This document shows, in pieces, positions 7,738 through 15,223 of a stretch of 26,567 bases of DNA; position 1 is the first letter of the stretch; each line of letters begins with the position of its first letter. The stretch is taken from contig JAFUDW010000076.1 in the NCBI GenBank assembly GCA_017464225.1, positions 1 through 26,567 on the forward strand. Direction: 5' to 3'. Source of the stretch: Clostridia bacterium. GTDB taxonomy: Bacteria > Bacillota_A > Clostridia > Christensenellales > Aristaeellaceae. A model generated the notes under the pieces. That model saw nothing but the letters and a program-made list of their open reading frames with translations, was not told where the DNA came from and made no database searches. A program made the translations under genes and the position numbers.

Positions 7738-9465
7738 ATGAAAATGAGCTTTAAGCGCACCAACTCCGACCTGGCCAGGCTGGACGGCAAAAAGTTTGGC
7801 CTGGATCAAATCATGACCATCCTGTGCTTCCTGATCCTGACCACCGTGGTCATCCTGCCCGTGGTCATGATCATCTACAACACCTTCTGGGACGGCTCAA
7901 AGATTGACTTTGAAATGTTCGTGCGCGTGATTTTCCGCGAAGAAAACCTCTCCGCGCTGAAAAACACGGTGATCATCGCCTTCTTTGCCACGCTGCTTGC
8001 CACGGCGGTGGGCACGTTCTTCGCCTGGCTCCTGGGCCGCAGCGATATCCCCATGAAGGGCTTCATGAAATGGCTGTTCTCCATTCCCTTCATGATCCCG
8101 CCTTTCCTGGCGGCCATGGCCTGGGATATGATGTTCTCCGGCCGCGGCGGATATGTGAACCGTTTTCTGATGAACATATTCAATCTGAGGAACGCGCCGT
8201 TCAACATCAATACCGTAGCCGGCATCATCGTCATTGAAGTGATCTATTATTTCCCCTTTGTGTACATGCAGGTGGTTTCGGCGCTTGAGCGCATGGATCC
8301 CACGCTGGAAGAATCCGCCCGCATCTCCGGCGCAAAGCAATGGTACGTTATCCGCAAGATCACCTTGCCGCTGACCATTCCCGCCATCTCCTCGGGTATG
8401 CTGCTGGTGCTGATCACCTCGCTGTCCAATTACGGCATTCCCGCCATGCTTGGCTATTCCAAAAACATCTTCACCCTGCCCACCAAGATCGTGGATCTGG
8501 TCAACCGCGCAGGCGGCGACTTCCAGGGCATCCGCGAAGCCACAGCGTTGTCCGTGGTGCTGGTGATCGTGGTATCCATCGCCCTGTTTGTTCAGCGCAA
8601 GGTGCTCAAAACCGGACGCTATGATATCATCAAAGGCAAATCCATGCGCCCCACGCTGATCAAATTGCGCGGTGCGAAATACCCGCTGCTGGTGCTGTCG
8701 CTGGTATTCCTGACCATCGTGGTGCTGGCGCCCCTGGTCATTATTCTGCTGGTCAGCCTGCTGCGGGCCTATGGCCTACCCTTCAGCCCGGAGAACTTCA
8801 CGCTGAATAACTATGTCAAGATCCTGGTGGATAACAAAGCGGTCACCGATTCCATCCGCAACAGCATCTTCCTGGGCTTTGGCGCCGGCTTTATCTGCCT
8901 GTTCCTGGGCGTGATGCTGTCCTACGTGATATACAAGGTCAAACCCAAGGGATCGGGCGTATTGGAAATGCTGGCCGTGCTTCCCTATTCGCTGCCCGGC
9001 ACGGTGATGGCCATCGGCTGCATCCTGGCCTGGAGCGGCGCGGTATTCGGCATTACGCTGTACAACACTATCTGGATCATCCTGGTGGCGTACATCGCCC
9101 GCTACCTGACCTACACCCTCAAATCCTGCTCCGCGTCGCTGCAGCAGGTGCACCTTTCCCTGGAGGAGGCCAGCCGCGCCTGCGGCGCTACCCATATGGA
9201 ATCGCTGGCCGATATCACCATCCCGCTGATCAAACCGGCCATGGTATCCAGCTTCTTCCTGGTGTTCCTGCCCTCCATGCGTGAGTTGACCACCTCCATC
9301 CTGCTGTACGGTCCCAACAGCCGCACGCTGGGCGTGGCCATCCAGCAGCTGCGCAGCAACGGCTATATGACGCAGGCGGCAGCGCTTTCGGTGGTTGCCA
9401 TCATCATCATCATGGCGCTCAACGCCATTGTCAAGTCCATTACCAAAGACAGGAAGGGGGTCTGA
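7738..9465 (+). CDS. ABC transporter permease, two fused membrane domains (FbpB-like)
   Basis: The 575-residue membrane protein contains two BinB/FbpB-type permease domains in one chain, probably about 12 helices in all. The ATPase-contacting EAA loops are visible in each half: EESARISGAKQWYVIRK in the first and EEASRACGATHMESLAD in the second. The first helix is near residues 23-46, and a second block of helices begins near residue 316 after a basic linker. It forms the channel for the substrate delivered by the upstream binding protein. The two EAA loops differ in sequence, which fits contact with two different ATPases encoded on either side. ATG at 7738 follows GGAGGCGGTG; a second in-frame ATG lies at 7744. 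Confidence 0.9.
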   Translation: MKMSFKRTNSDLARLDGKKFGLDQIMTILCFLILTTVVILPVVMIIYNTFWDGSKIDFEMFVRVIFREENLSALKNTVIIAFFATLLATAVGTFFAWLLGRSDIPMKGFMKWLFSIPFMIPPFLAAMAWDMMFSGRGGYVNRFLMNIFNLRNAPFNINTVAGIIVIEVIYYFPFVYMQVVSALERMDPTLEESARISGAKQWYVIRKITLPLTIPAISSGMLLVLITSLSNYGIPAMLGYSKNIFTLPTKIVDLVNRAGGDFQGIREATALSVVLVIVVSIALFVQRKVLKTGRYDIIKGKSMRPTLIKLRGAKYPLLVLSLVFLTIVVLAPLVIILLVSLLRAYGLPFSPENFTLNNYVKILVDNKAVTDSIRNSIFLGFGAGFICLFLGVMLSYVIYKVKPKGSGVLEMLAVLPYSLPGTVMAIGCILAWSGAVFGITLYNTIWIILVAYIARYLTYTLKSCSASLQQVHLSLEEASRACGATHMESLADITIPLIKPAMVSSFFLVFLPSMRELTTSILLYGPNSRTLGVAIQQLRSNGYMTQAAALSVVAIIIIMALNAIVKSITKDRKGV

Positions 9466-9468
9466 GCC

Positions 9469-10572
9469 GTGGATCAAATCGTGCTGAATCATGTAACCAA
9501 ACGATTTACTACCAAAACGCTGGGCACGGTGACGGCCGTGGGCGATTTTAACCTGAATGTAAAAGAGGGCGAATGCTTCTCCTTCCTGGGCCCGTCCGGC
9601 TGCGGAAAAACCACTACGCTGCGCATGATCGCCGGCTTTGAGGATCTGAGCGAAGGCGAAATTTACCTGGACGGAAAACCGGTTTCGATCCGTTCAAAGA
9701 ACCTGTATGTGCCGCCCGAGGATCGGGGGCTGGGCATGGTGTTCCAGGCGTTCGCCGTATGGCCGCATATGAACATCTTTGACAACGTGGCCTTCCCGCT
9801 CAAGGTGCAAAAGCGCCCCAAGGCCGAGATCCAGCAGCGGGTTGCCAAGGCGCTGAAGCATTGCAGCTTGGATGGCATGGAAAAGGTATTCCCCTCAGAC
9901 CTGTCCGGCGGCCAGCAGCAGCGCATCGCCCTGGCGCGCGCCATCGTGACCAATCCCAAGGTCATGCTGCTGGATGAGCCGCTGTCCAACCTGGACCCCA
10001 AGCTGCGCGAAACCATGCGCTTTGAAATCAAAAAGTTGCAAAAGGAATTCAACTTTACCATCATCTTCGTTACCCATGATCAGTCTGAAGCCATGGCGCT
10101 CAGCGATCGCATGCTGGTGATGGATATGGGCAAGATCGTGCAGATCGGCACGCCCACCGAGCTGTACAACCACCCCTCCAGCCGTTTTGTGCACAGCTTC
10201 CTCGGCCAATCCAATTTTACCACGGTGGATATCCGGGATGGCAAGGTATACCCTGCCGGCAGCAAAGACGCGCCGCTTGGCATGCCCGCGCCTGCCGGAG
10301 CCGATGTGCAGATGCTGCTGGCCACACGCCCTAACACCATTGACATGAACCATGAAGAGGGGTTCCGTGCAACGGTGGTCAAGCGCGTGTTCCTTACCGA
10401 TTTTACGGAGTATATCGTAGCGGTGGGCGATCAAACGCTGCGCGTACAGACGCCGCACCGCAACATGTTCCGCGCAGGCGACGCCTGCTTCCTGCGTTTC
10501 CCCAACCCCATCTGGTATCCTGTGGACTCGGGCGAAGCCGACGCCGAAAGAGAACGCAGAACGCTGGTATAA
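9469..10572 (+). CDS. ABC transporter ATP-binding protein 2 (Fe3+/polyamine/phosphonate-type)
   Basis: The 367-residue ATPase starts at GTG behind AGGAAGGGGG, three bases after the permease stop. Its motifs are intact: Walker A (GPSGCGKTT), Q-loop VFQAFAVWPH, LSGGQQQR, Walker B VMLLDEP, and switch His in VTHDQ. A C-terminal TOBE-like part (about residue 240 onward) differs clearly from that of ATPase 1. Ferric or phosphonate importers of this type normally use one ATPase as a homodimer. Having two full ATPases with one fused permease suggests a heterodimeric motor or two alternative motors. A strong terminator follows 15 bases after the stop. Confidence 0.9.
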   Translation: MDQIVLNHVTKRFTTKTLGTVTAVGDFNLNVKEGECFSFLGPSGCGKTTTLRMIAGFEDLSEGEIYLDGKPVSIRSKNLYVPPEDRGLGMVFQAFAVWPHMNIFDNVAFPLKVQKRPKAEIQQRVAKALKHCSLDGMEKVFPSDLSGGQQQRIALARAIVTNPKVMLLDEPLSNLDPKLRETMRFEIKKLQKEFNFTIIFVTHDQSEAMALSDRMLVMDMGKIVQIGTPTELYNHPSSRFVHSFLGQSNFTTVDIRDGKVYPAGSKDAPLGMPAPAGADVQMLLATRPNTIDMNHEEGFRATVVKRVFLTDFTEYIVAVGDQTLRVQTPHRNMFRAGDACFLRFPNPIWYPVDSGEADAERERRTLV

Positions 10573-10587
10573 CCGATTCGACACAGA

Positions 10588-10624
10588 AAGGCCCCCGGAA
10601 ACGATCTCCGTTTCCGGGGGCCTT
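10588..10624. terminator. Strong hairpin terminator between convergent importer operons
   Basis: A 16-bp perfect stem (10588-10603 with 10609-10624) closes a five-base loop (ATCTC). The stem begins AAGG and ends CCTT, followed by ATTAT on the + strand. It ends the ABC importer operon and may also stop - strand transcription leaving modC at 10675. Confidence 0.85.
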
Positions 10625-10674
10625 ATTATCCATATTGATTTCTAATTAAAAGGTTTTCAGATGTATTGTATTAA

Positions 10675-11748
10675 TCAGGTTTTAGTGCCAGAGCGAAAAG
10701 GCGGCTCCTCCCGCAGCGCCAGTACGTTCACCGGCGCGACGCCCAGCTCGGCAGGCATCTGCTGCGGGCGGCGCTCCTTGGGCACGCGCCACCAGATGGT
10801 GGGCGTATCGGGCCGCTGATCCGCGTAGCGGAACTCAACGACCCACTCGAAGGGCTCCTCCATATCACCAGACGGGACCACGGCAAAGCGATTCCGCGTT
10901 TCCCGGGTGCTGAAATAATGGGCGCGGATGCCCGCATGGGTGACGCCGTCCGGCACGGGCAGCGCCGTTTCCAGCATAACGCCCCAATCCGGCACCTCCA
11001 GCAGGTTGAGCCCGGCTTTTTTGGCCCGGGCGATATTTTTGCAGCCTGTAAGCACAGCGGTGTGCACCGTTTGGGGATTGGCAAACAGCTCCTTGGTAGG
11101 CGCAGGCGGCATCAGGGACCCACCCTGCATGACGGCGATTTTTCCGCACATATGGTATGCTTCGTCCCGGCTGTGGGTGACCATCAGCACAGGCCGGCCA
11201 TACTCCTCCAGCACCTCCAGCATCTGCATCTGCAAGCGCATGCGCAAATGGGTATCCAGCGCTGAAAACGGCTCGTCCAGCAGCAGCAATTCCGGCTTGT
11301 TCACCCGTATCCGGGCCAGCGCCACGCGCTGCTGCTGTCCGCCGGACAGCTGATGCGGCTTATGGCGGCGCACCTCCTCCAGCTGAAACAGACGCAGCGC
11401 CTGCTCCAGCGCCTGACGCTTCCGCGCTTTGTCCCGTTCGGCATGCAGCCCGCAAAGGATGTTCTGCTCCGCCGTCATATTGGGAAACAGCGCGTAATTT
11501 TGGAACAGATAGCCCACGCGCCGCTGCTGGGGCTTCAAATTGATATGCTTTTCACTGTCATACAGCGTACGCCCGTCCAGCACGATGCGTCCCCTGTCCG
11601 GCGTTTCAATGCCCGCGACGCATTTGAGCGTCAGGCTTTTTCCGCAGCCCGATGCGCCCAGCAGACCGGTGACGCCGCTTTCGGCTTCAAACTCCGCCCG
11701 GAGGCAAAAATCCCCCAGACGCTTTTCAATATCCACCGTCAGGCTCAT
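10675..11748 (-). CDS. modC: Molybdate ABC transporter ATP-binding protein
   Basis: The 357-residue protein powers molybdate (or tungstate) import. Walker A is GASGCGKS (31-38), followed by the Q-loop YLFQNYALFPNM, an LSGGQQQR signature, Walker B LLLLDEPFSALD and switch His in VTHSRDEAYHM. The ALFPNM and EPFSALD wording matches ModC and related oxyanion ATPases. The C-terminal part (about 240-357) has a TOBE-like domain, which in this family can bind the oxyanion. Its ATG overlaps the modB stop by four bases (ATGA), showing translational coupling. It is the last gene of the operon. Confidence 0.9.
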   Translation of the reverse strand: MSLTVDIEKRLGDFCLRAEFEAESGVTGLLGASGCGKSLTLKCVAGIETPDRGRIVLDGRTLYDSEKHINLKPQQRRVGYLFQNYALFPNMTAEQNILCGLHAERDKARKRQALEQALRLFQLEEVRRHKPHQLSGGQQQRVALARIRVNKPELLLLDEPFSALDTHLRMRLQMQMLEVLEEYGRPVLMVTHSRDEAYHMCGKIAVMQGGSLMPPAPTKELFANPQTVHTAVLTGCKNIARAKKAGLNLLEVPDWGVMLETALPVPDGVTHAGIRAHYFSTRETRNRFAVVPSGDMEEPFEWVVEFRYADQRPDTPTIWWRVPKERRPQQMPAELGVAPVNVLALREEPPFRSGTKT

Positions 11749-12413
11749 TTTTTCACCGCCTTTTTCTGCCGCGCCTCCAGCAGATTGACGCTGAGCAGCA
11801 CGGCGGCGCTGATGGCCAGATTGACCATCACCCAGAAGAAGGCGCCGGCTTCGTCGTTGGTGCGCCAGAGCTGGTATACCGTGGTGGAGATGGTAGCCGT
11901 GCGCCCCGGCGTATAGCCGATGAGCATGCTGGTGGCGCCGTACTCGCCCAGCGCCCGGGCAAAGGCCAGCACAAAGCCCGCCAGGATGCCCGAGCGGCAG
12001 GCCGGCATACGGATGCGCCAGAAAATATAGGTATTGCTCAGCCCCAAGGTCTGCCCTGAATAGGCCAGCGTTTGATCGAAGGCCTCAAAAGCGCCCCGGG
12101 CTGTCCGGTACATCAGCGGAAAGGCCACCACCAGTGCCGCCAACACGCCGCCGTACCAGGTCATCACAAACTTGACGCCATACTGGCCGAGAAAGGCGCC
12201 GATGGGCCGTTTGACGCCAAAAACAAGTAGCAGAAAATAGCCGCACACCGTGGGCGGCAGCACCATGGGCAGCGTCAGCAGCACATCCAGCGCGCCTTTG
12301 ACGATCCGGGGCAATTTAGCCACATAATATGCGCACAGTATCCCCAGAAAGAACACAAGCACGCTGGAGATCGCCGCAATGCGCAGCGAATTCCACAGCG
12401 GAAACCAGCTCAT
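11745..12413 (-). CDS. modB: Molybdate ABC transporter permease
   Basis: The 222-residue permease has about five or six membrane helices. The family signatures LTLPMVLPPTVCGYFLL and FARALGEYGATSMLIG (the cytoplasmic loop contacting ModC) are visible. It forms the membrane channel as a homodimer. I chose the ATG at 12413 (MSWFPLW) because GAAGGAG lies seven bases upstream; an in-frame ATG at 12434 is less well placed and sits just past the hairpin arm. Gene order modA-modB-modC with modB/modC overlap is standard. Molybdate and tungstate cannot be told apart from this sequence. Confidence 0.92.
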   Translation of the reverse strand: MSWFPLWNSLRIAAISSVLVFFLGILCAYYVAKLPRIVKGALDVLLTLPMVLPPTVCGYFLLLVFGVKRPIGAFLGQYGVKFVMTWYGGVLAALVVAFPLMYRTARGAFEAFDQTLAYSGQTLGLSNTYIFWRIRMPACRSGILAGFVLAFARALGEYGATSMLIGYTPGRTATISTTVYQLWRTNDEAGAFFWVMVNLAISAAVLLSVNLLEARQKKAVKK

Positions 12414-12438
12414 AGCAATCTCCTTCGTATTCAACGCG

Positions 12439-12463
12439 CAGGGGCCTGAAGATCAGGCCCCTG
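12439..12463 (-). terminator. 11-bp hairpin between modA and modB
   Basis: CAGGGGCCTGA (12439-12449) pairs perfectly with 12453-12463 around a three-base loop, 11 bases after the modA stop. No T run follows on the - strand, so partial termination or protection of the modA message against decay is more likely than full termination. Confidence 0.55.
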
Positions 12464-12474
12464 GCTTGCTTTGT

Positions 12475-13278
12475 TTATTCGGCTTTGATCTGGGTGAAGC
12501 CAACGGCGGCGAACACCGTTCCGGCTTCCTCGCCCCGCAGGTAATCAAGGAAGGCCTGGGCCTCCTCGGGATGAGCGGAAACGTTCAGCACGGCGGCGGG
12601 ATAGATCACCTGTCCGCACATTTCGGGCGTGGCCTCATCCACCACGGTCAATCCGGCGGAGAATGCGTCGGTGGCGTAGATCACGCCGCAGTCCACGCTG
12701 GCTTCCTTCACCTGGGTGGTCACTTCCTTCACGTTGGTGCCGTAGGTGATCTTGCCGGCAGCGGCCAGCTCTTCCTCGTTCAGCTCATAATAAGCCAGAA
12801 TCTTCTGGGTATATTGGCCCACGGGCACGTCGCTGTTGCCCATGCACAGCAGCACGTCGCCGTCCTTCAAAAGCGCGGCCAGCTTTTCAAAGGAATCCAC
12901 GTCCTTGCCCTCGGCGGCTACCAGCGTCACCTTGTTTTCCAGCAGATTGACGCGGCTGCCTTCCAGCACAAAATCCAGCCCCTCGGTATTCACGGCGGGA
13001 TCGGCGGCGATATCCAGCTGATTCATCTGCTTCTGTCCAGCGGAGATGAACAGATCGCAGTCCGCACCTTCCTGGATCTGGGTTTTCAGGGTGCCTGAGG
13101 AATCGAAGTTGTACACCAATTTCACGCCGGGGTTCTGGCCTTCGTACATGATCTTGATCGCGTTCAGCGTTTCGGTCATGGACGCGGCGGCGAACACCAC
13201 CAGCTCGGTGTCGGCCAGCGCAGTGGCGCAGGCCAGGATCATCGCCAGAGCGACGATCAGGGATACGATCTTCTTCAT
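12475..13278 (-). CDS. modA: Molybdate-binding protein of the ABC transporter
   Basis: The 267-residue secreted protein captures molybdate or tungstate outside the membrane. It has a Sec signal with possible ALA-D cleavage after residue 22; Cys17 in ILAC could instead be a weak lipoprotein site. The mature protein starts ELVVFAAASMTETL, with the anion-binding Ser region, then NFDSSGTLKTQI and DLFISA, all characteristic of ModA. Later GNSDVPVGQYTQK and the GVIYATDA segment complete the family pattern. ATG at 13278 has AGAAGGAGC about nine bases upstream. It is the first gene of modABC and is separated from modB by a hairpin. Nothing in the window uses molybdenum; a formate dehydrogenase elsewhere would be a natural client, but that is inference. 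Confidence 0.92.
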   Translation of the reverse strand: MKKIVSLIVALAMILACATALADTELVVFAAASMTETLNAIKIMYEGQNPGVKLVYNFDSSGTLKTQIQEGADCDLFISAGQKQMNQLDIAADPAVNTEGLDFVLEGSRVNLLENKVTLVAAEGKDVDSFEKLAALLKDGDVLLCMGNSDVPVGQYTQKILAYYELNEEELAAAGKITYGTNVKEVTTQVKEASVDCGVIYATDAFSAGLTVVDEATPEMCGQVIYPAAVLNVSAHPEEAQAFLDYLRGEEAGTVFAAVGFTQIKAE

Positions 13279-13286
13279 GGGTACGC

Positions 13287-13385
13287 TCCTTCTGCAGTTT
13301 TTACTGCAATGTATTTATTGAAAAGGCCCTGTTTACCGGATTTACGGCAAACCTAAGCCCGTTCAATCCCACATATCCTATCATA
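13287..13385 (-). promoter_or_regulatory. modA promoter -10 box and structured leader
   Basis: On the - strand, TATGAT (13385-13380) is a fair -10 box, but no good -35 is found at normal spacing. The roughly 95-base leader has an 8-bp hairpin with one G-U pair (13331-13338 with 13345-13352). A second hairpin, TGCAGT/ACTGCA (13293-13308), directly abuts the AGAAGG ribosome binding site. The placement could allow translational control. It does not match the molybdenum-cofactor riboswitch as far as I can see. Confidence 0.4.
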
Positions 13386-13439
13386 CCGCAGATCGCGCGC
13401 AAACGCCAGTTTTATTTTGCGCATATCTCCACACGCAAA

Positions 13440-13474
13440 CGGACGCCCGGCGCCTTTCCAGCGCTGAACGTCCG
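13440..13474 (-). terminator. Candidate terminator of the purine/fhs operon
   Basis: On the - strand a 9-bp stem (13474-13466 with 13448-13440, two G-U pairs) continues inward with four more G-C pairs after one mismatch. The loop is TGGAAAG and a short TTT follows. It begins 20 bases after the fhs stop, where the operon is expected to end. Confidence 0.6.
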
Positions 13475-13493
13475 CAGTTATTATGGATTATGA

Positions 13494-15170
13494 TCAGAAC
13501 AGTCCCGATATCCGCCCGTTCTCATCCACGTCGATCTTCTCAGCGGCGGGAACGCGGGGCAGGCCGGGCATGGTCATGATATCGCCGGTCAGCACCACCA
13601 CGAAGCCCGCTCCGGCGGAGACCTTCACGTTCTTGATGGTCACGGTAAAATCCTCGGGCGCGCCCAGCAGGCTGGGATCGTCCGAGAAGCTGTACTGCGT
13701 TTTGGCCACGCAGACCGGCAGCCTGTCAAAGCCCAGGCGGGTCAGCGTTTCAATCTGCTTCTTCGCGGCGGGCAGCACGGCAATGCCCTTGCCGCCGTAT
13801 ACCCTGCGCACGATGGATTCGATCTTTTCCTCAATGGAGCCGTCCAGATCATAGGAGAAGGTAAAGTTGCCCTTTTCCTGCTCGCAGAGGCGCACCACCT
13901 CGCGGGCCAAGGCTTCGCCGCCCTTGCCGCCCTCGGCCCAAACCGTGGACAGCACGGTATTGACGCCCAGAGCGCGGCATTTTTCAATGATGAAATCGAT
14001 CTCGGCGTCGGTATCGGTGGGGAAGCGGTTGACCGCCACCACGCAGGGCAGCTTATACACATTTTTGATATTGGATACATGGCGCAGCAGGTTCGGGATG
14101 CCGCGCTCCAGCGCCGCCAGGTCCTCGGTAGCCAGCTGCTTTTTATCCAGTCCGCCGTGCATTTTGAGCGCGCGCACGGTGGCGACGATCACCACGGCAT
14201 CGGGCGTCAGACCGGCCATGCGGCACTTGATATCCAGGAACTTTTCAGCGCCAAGATCTGCGCCGAAGCCGGCTTCGGTCACGGTATAATCGCCCATCTT
14301 GAGCGCCAGGCGCGTAGCCATCACGCTGTTGCAGCCATGGGCGATATTGGCGAAGGGGCCGCCGTGCACAAAGGCGGGGGTGCCCTCCAGCGTCTGCACC
14401 AGATTGGGCTTGAGCGCATCCTTGAGCAGCGCCGTCATGGCGCCCACCGCCTTGAGATCACCCGCTGTGACCGGCTTTTCGTCGTAGGTGTAGCCCACGA
14501 TGATGCGGCTCAGGCGCTCTTTGAGGTCGGTGATGGAGGAAGCCAGGCAGAATACCGCCATGATCTCGCTGGCCACGGTGATATCAAAGCCGTCCTCCCG
14601 GGGCGTGCCGTTGATCCTGCCGCCCAGACCGTCCACGATGAACCGCAGCTGGCGGTCGTTCATATCCACGCAGCGCTTCCAGGTGATGCGCCGGGGATCG
14701 ATGTTCAGCGCGTTGCCCTGCTGGATATGGTTGTCCAGCATGGCGGCAAGCAGGTTATTGGCCGCGCCGATGGCGTGGAAATCGCCGGTAAAGTGCAGGT
14801 TAATATCCTCCATGGGTACCACCTGGGCATAGCCGCCGCCCGCGGCGCCGCCCTTGACGCCGAACACAGGGCCCAGAGAAGGCTCGCGCAGCGCCACGGT
14901 CACATCCTTGCCGATGCGCTTGAGGCCGTCAGCCAGACCGATGGTGGTAGTGGTTTTGCCCTCGCCGGCGGGCGTGGGCGTAATGGCGGTCACCAGCACC
15001 AGCTTGCCGTCGGGGCGGTCGGTTTCCTTCAGCAGGGCCGGATCGATCTTGGCCTTGTAGCGGCCGTACTGTTCCACATACTTTTCGTCAATGTGCGCCT
15101 TCTCCGCGATCTCCATAATGGGCCGCATTTGGCATTGCTGGGCGATCTCAATGTCTGACAGATAAGCCAT
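13494..15170 (-). CDS. fhs: Formate--tetrahydrofolate ligase
   Basis: The 558-residue enzyme joins formate to tetrahydrofolate with ATP, giving 10-formyl-THF. The P-loop-like [11 protein letters not shown] (66-76) and [23 protein letters not shown] blocks are diagnostic, with [20 protein letters not shown] following. The length matches the family (about 555). It is the last gene of the purine operon, 53 bases after purL, with AAAAGGAGG eight bases before ATG. In this position its product would feed PurN and AICAR formyltransferase directly. Together with the formate channel gene in the same operon it makes a formate-to-purine supply line. A role in acetogenesis or serine metabolism is also possible and is not excluded. 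Confidence 0.96.
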   Translation of the reverse strand: MAYLSDIEIAQQCQMRPIMEIAEKAHIDEKYVEQYGRYKAKIDPALLKETDRPDGKLVLVTAITPTPAGEGKTTTTIGLADGLKRIGKDVTVALREPSLGPVFGVKGGAAGGGYAQVVPMEDINLHFTGDFHAIGAANNLLAAMLDNHIQQGNALNIDPRRITWKRCVDMNDRQLRFIVDGLGGRINGTPREDGFDITVASEIMAVFCLASSITDLKERLSRIIVGYTYDEKPVTAGDLKAVGAMTALLKDALKPNLVQTLEGTPAFVHGGPFANIAHGCNSVMATRLALKMGDYTVTEAGFGADLGAEKFLDIKCRMAGLTPDAVVIVATVRALKMHGGLDKKQLATEDLAALERGIPNLLRHVSNIKNVYKLPCVVAVNRFPTDTDAEIDFIIEKCRALGVNTVLSTVWAEGGKGGEALAREVVRLCEQEKGNFTFSYDLDGSIEEKIESIVRRVYGGKGIAVLPAAKKQIETLTRLGFDRLPVCVAKTQYSFSDDPSLLGAPEDFTVTIKNVKVSAGAGFVVVLTGDIMTMPGLPRVPAAEKIDVDENGRISGLF

Positions 15171-15223
15171 GGTGATGTCCTCCTTTTCAGGTAAAGGTAC
15201 TCTTGGGGTGCGAAACCGTCTGT

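Noticed and set aside
13279..13493. Molybdenum-cofactor riboswitch or ModE operator upstream of modA
   Set aside because: I could not match the conserved cores of either. Only generic hairpins are visible, so they are reported as such.
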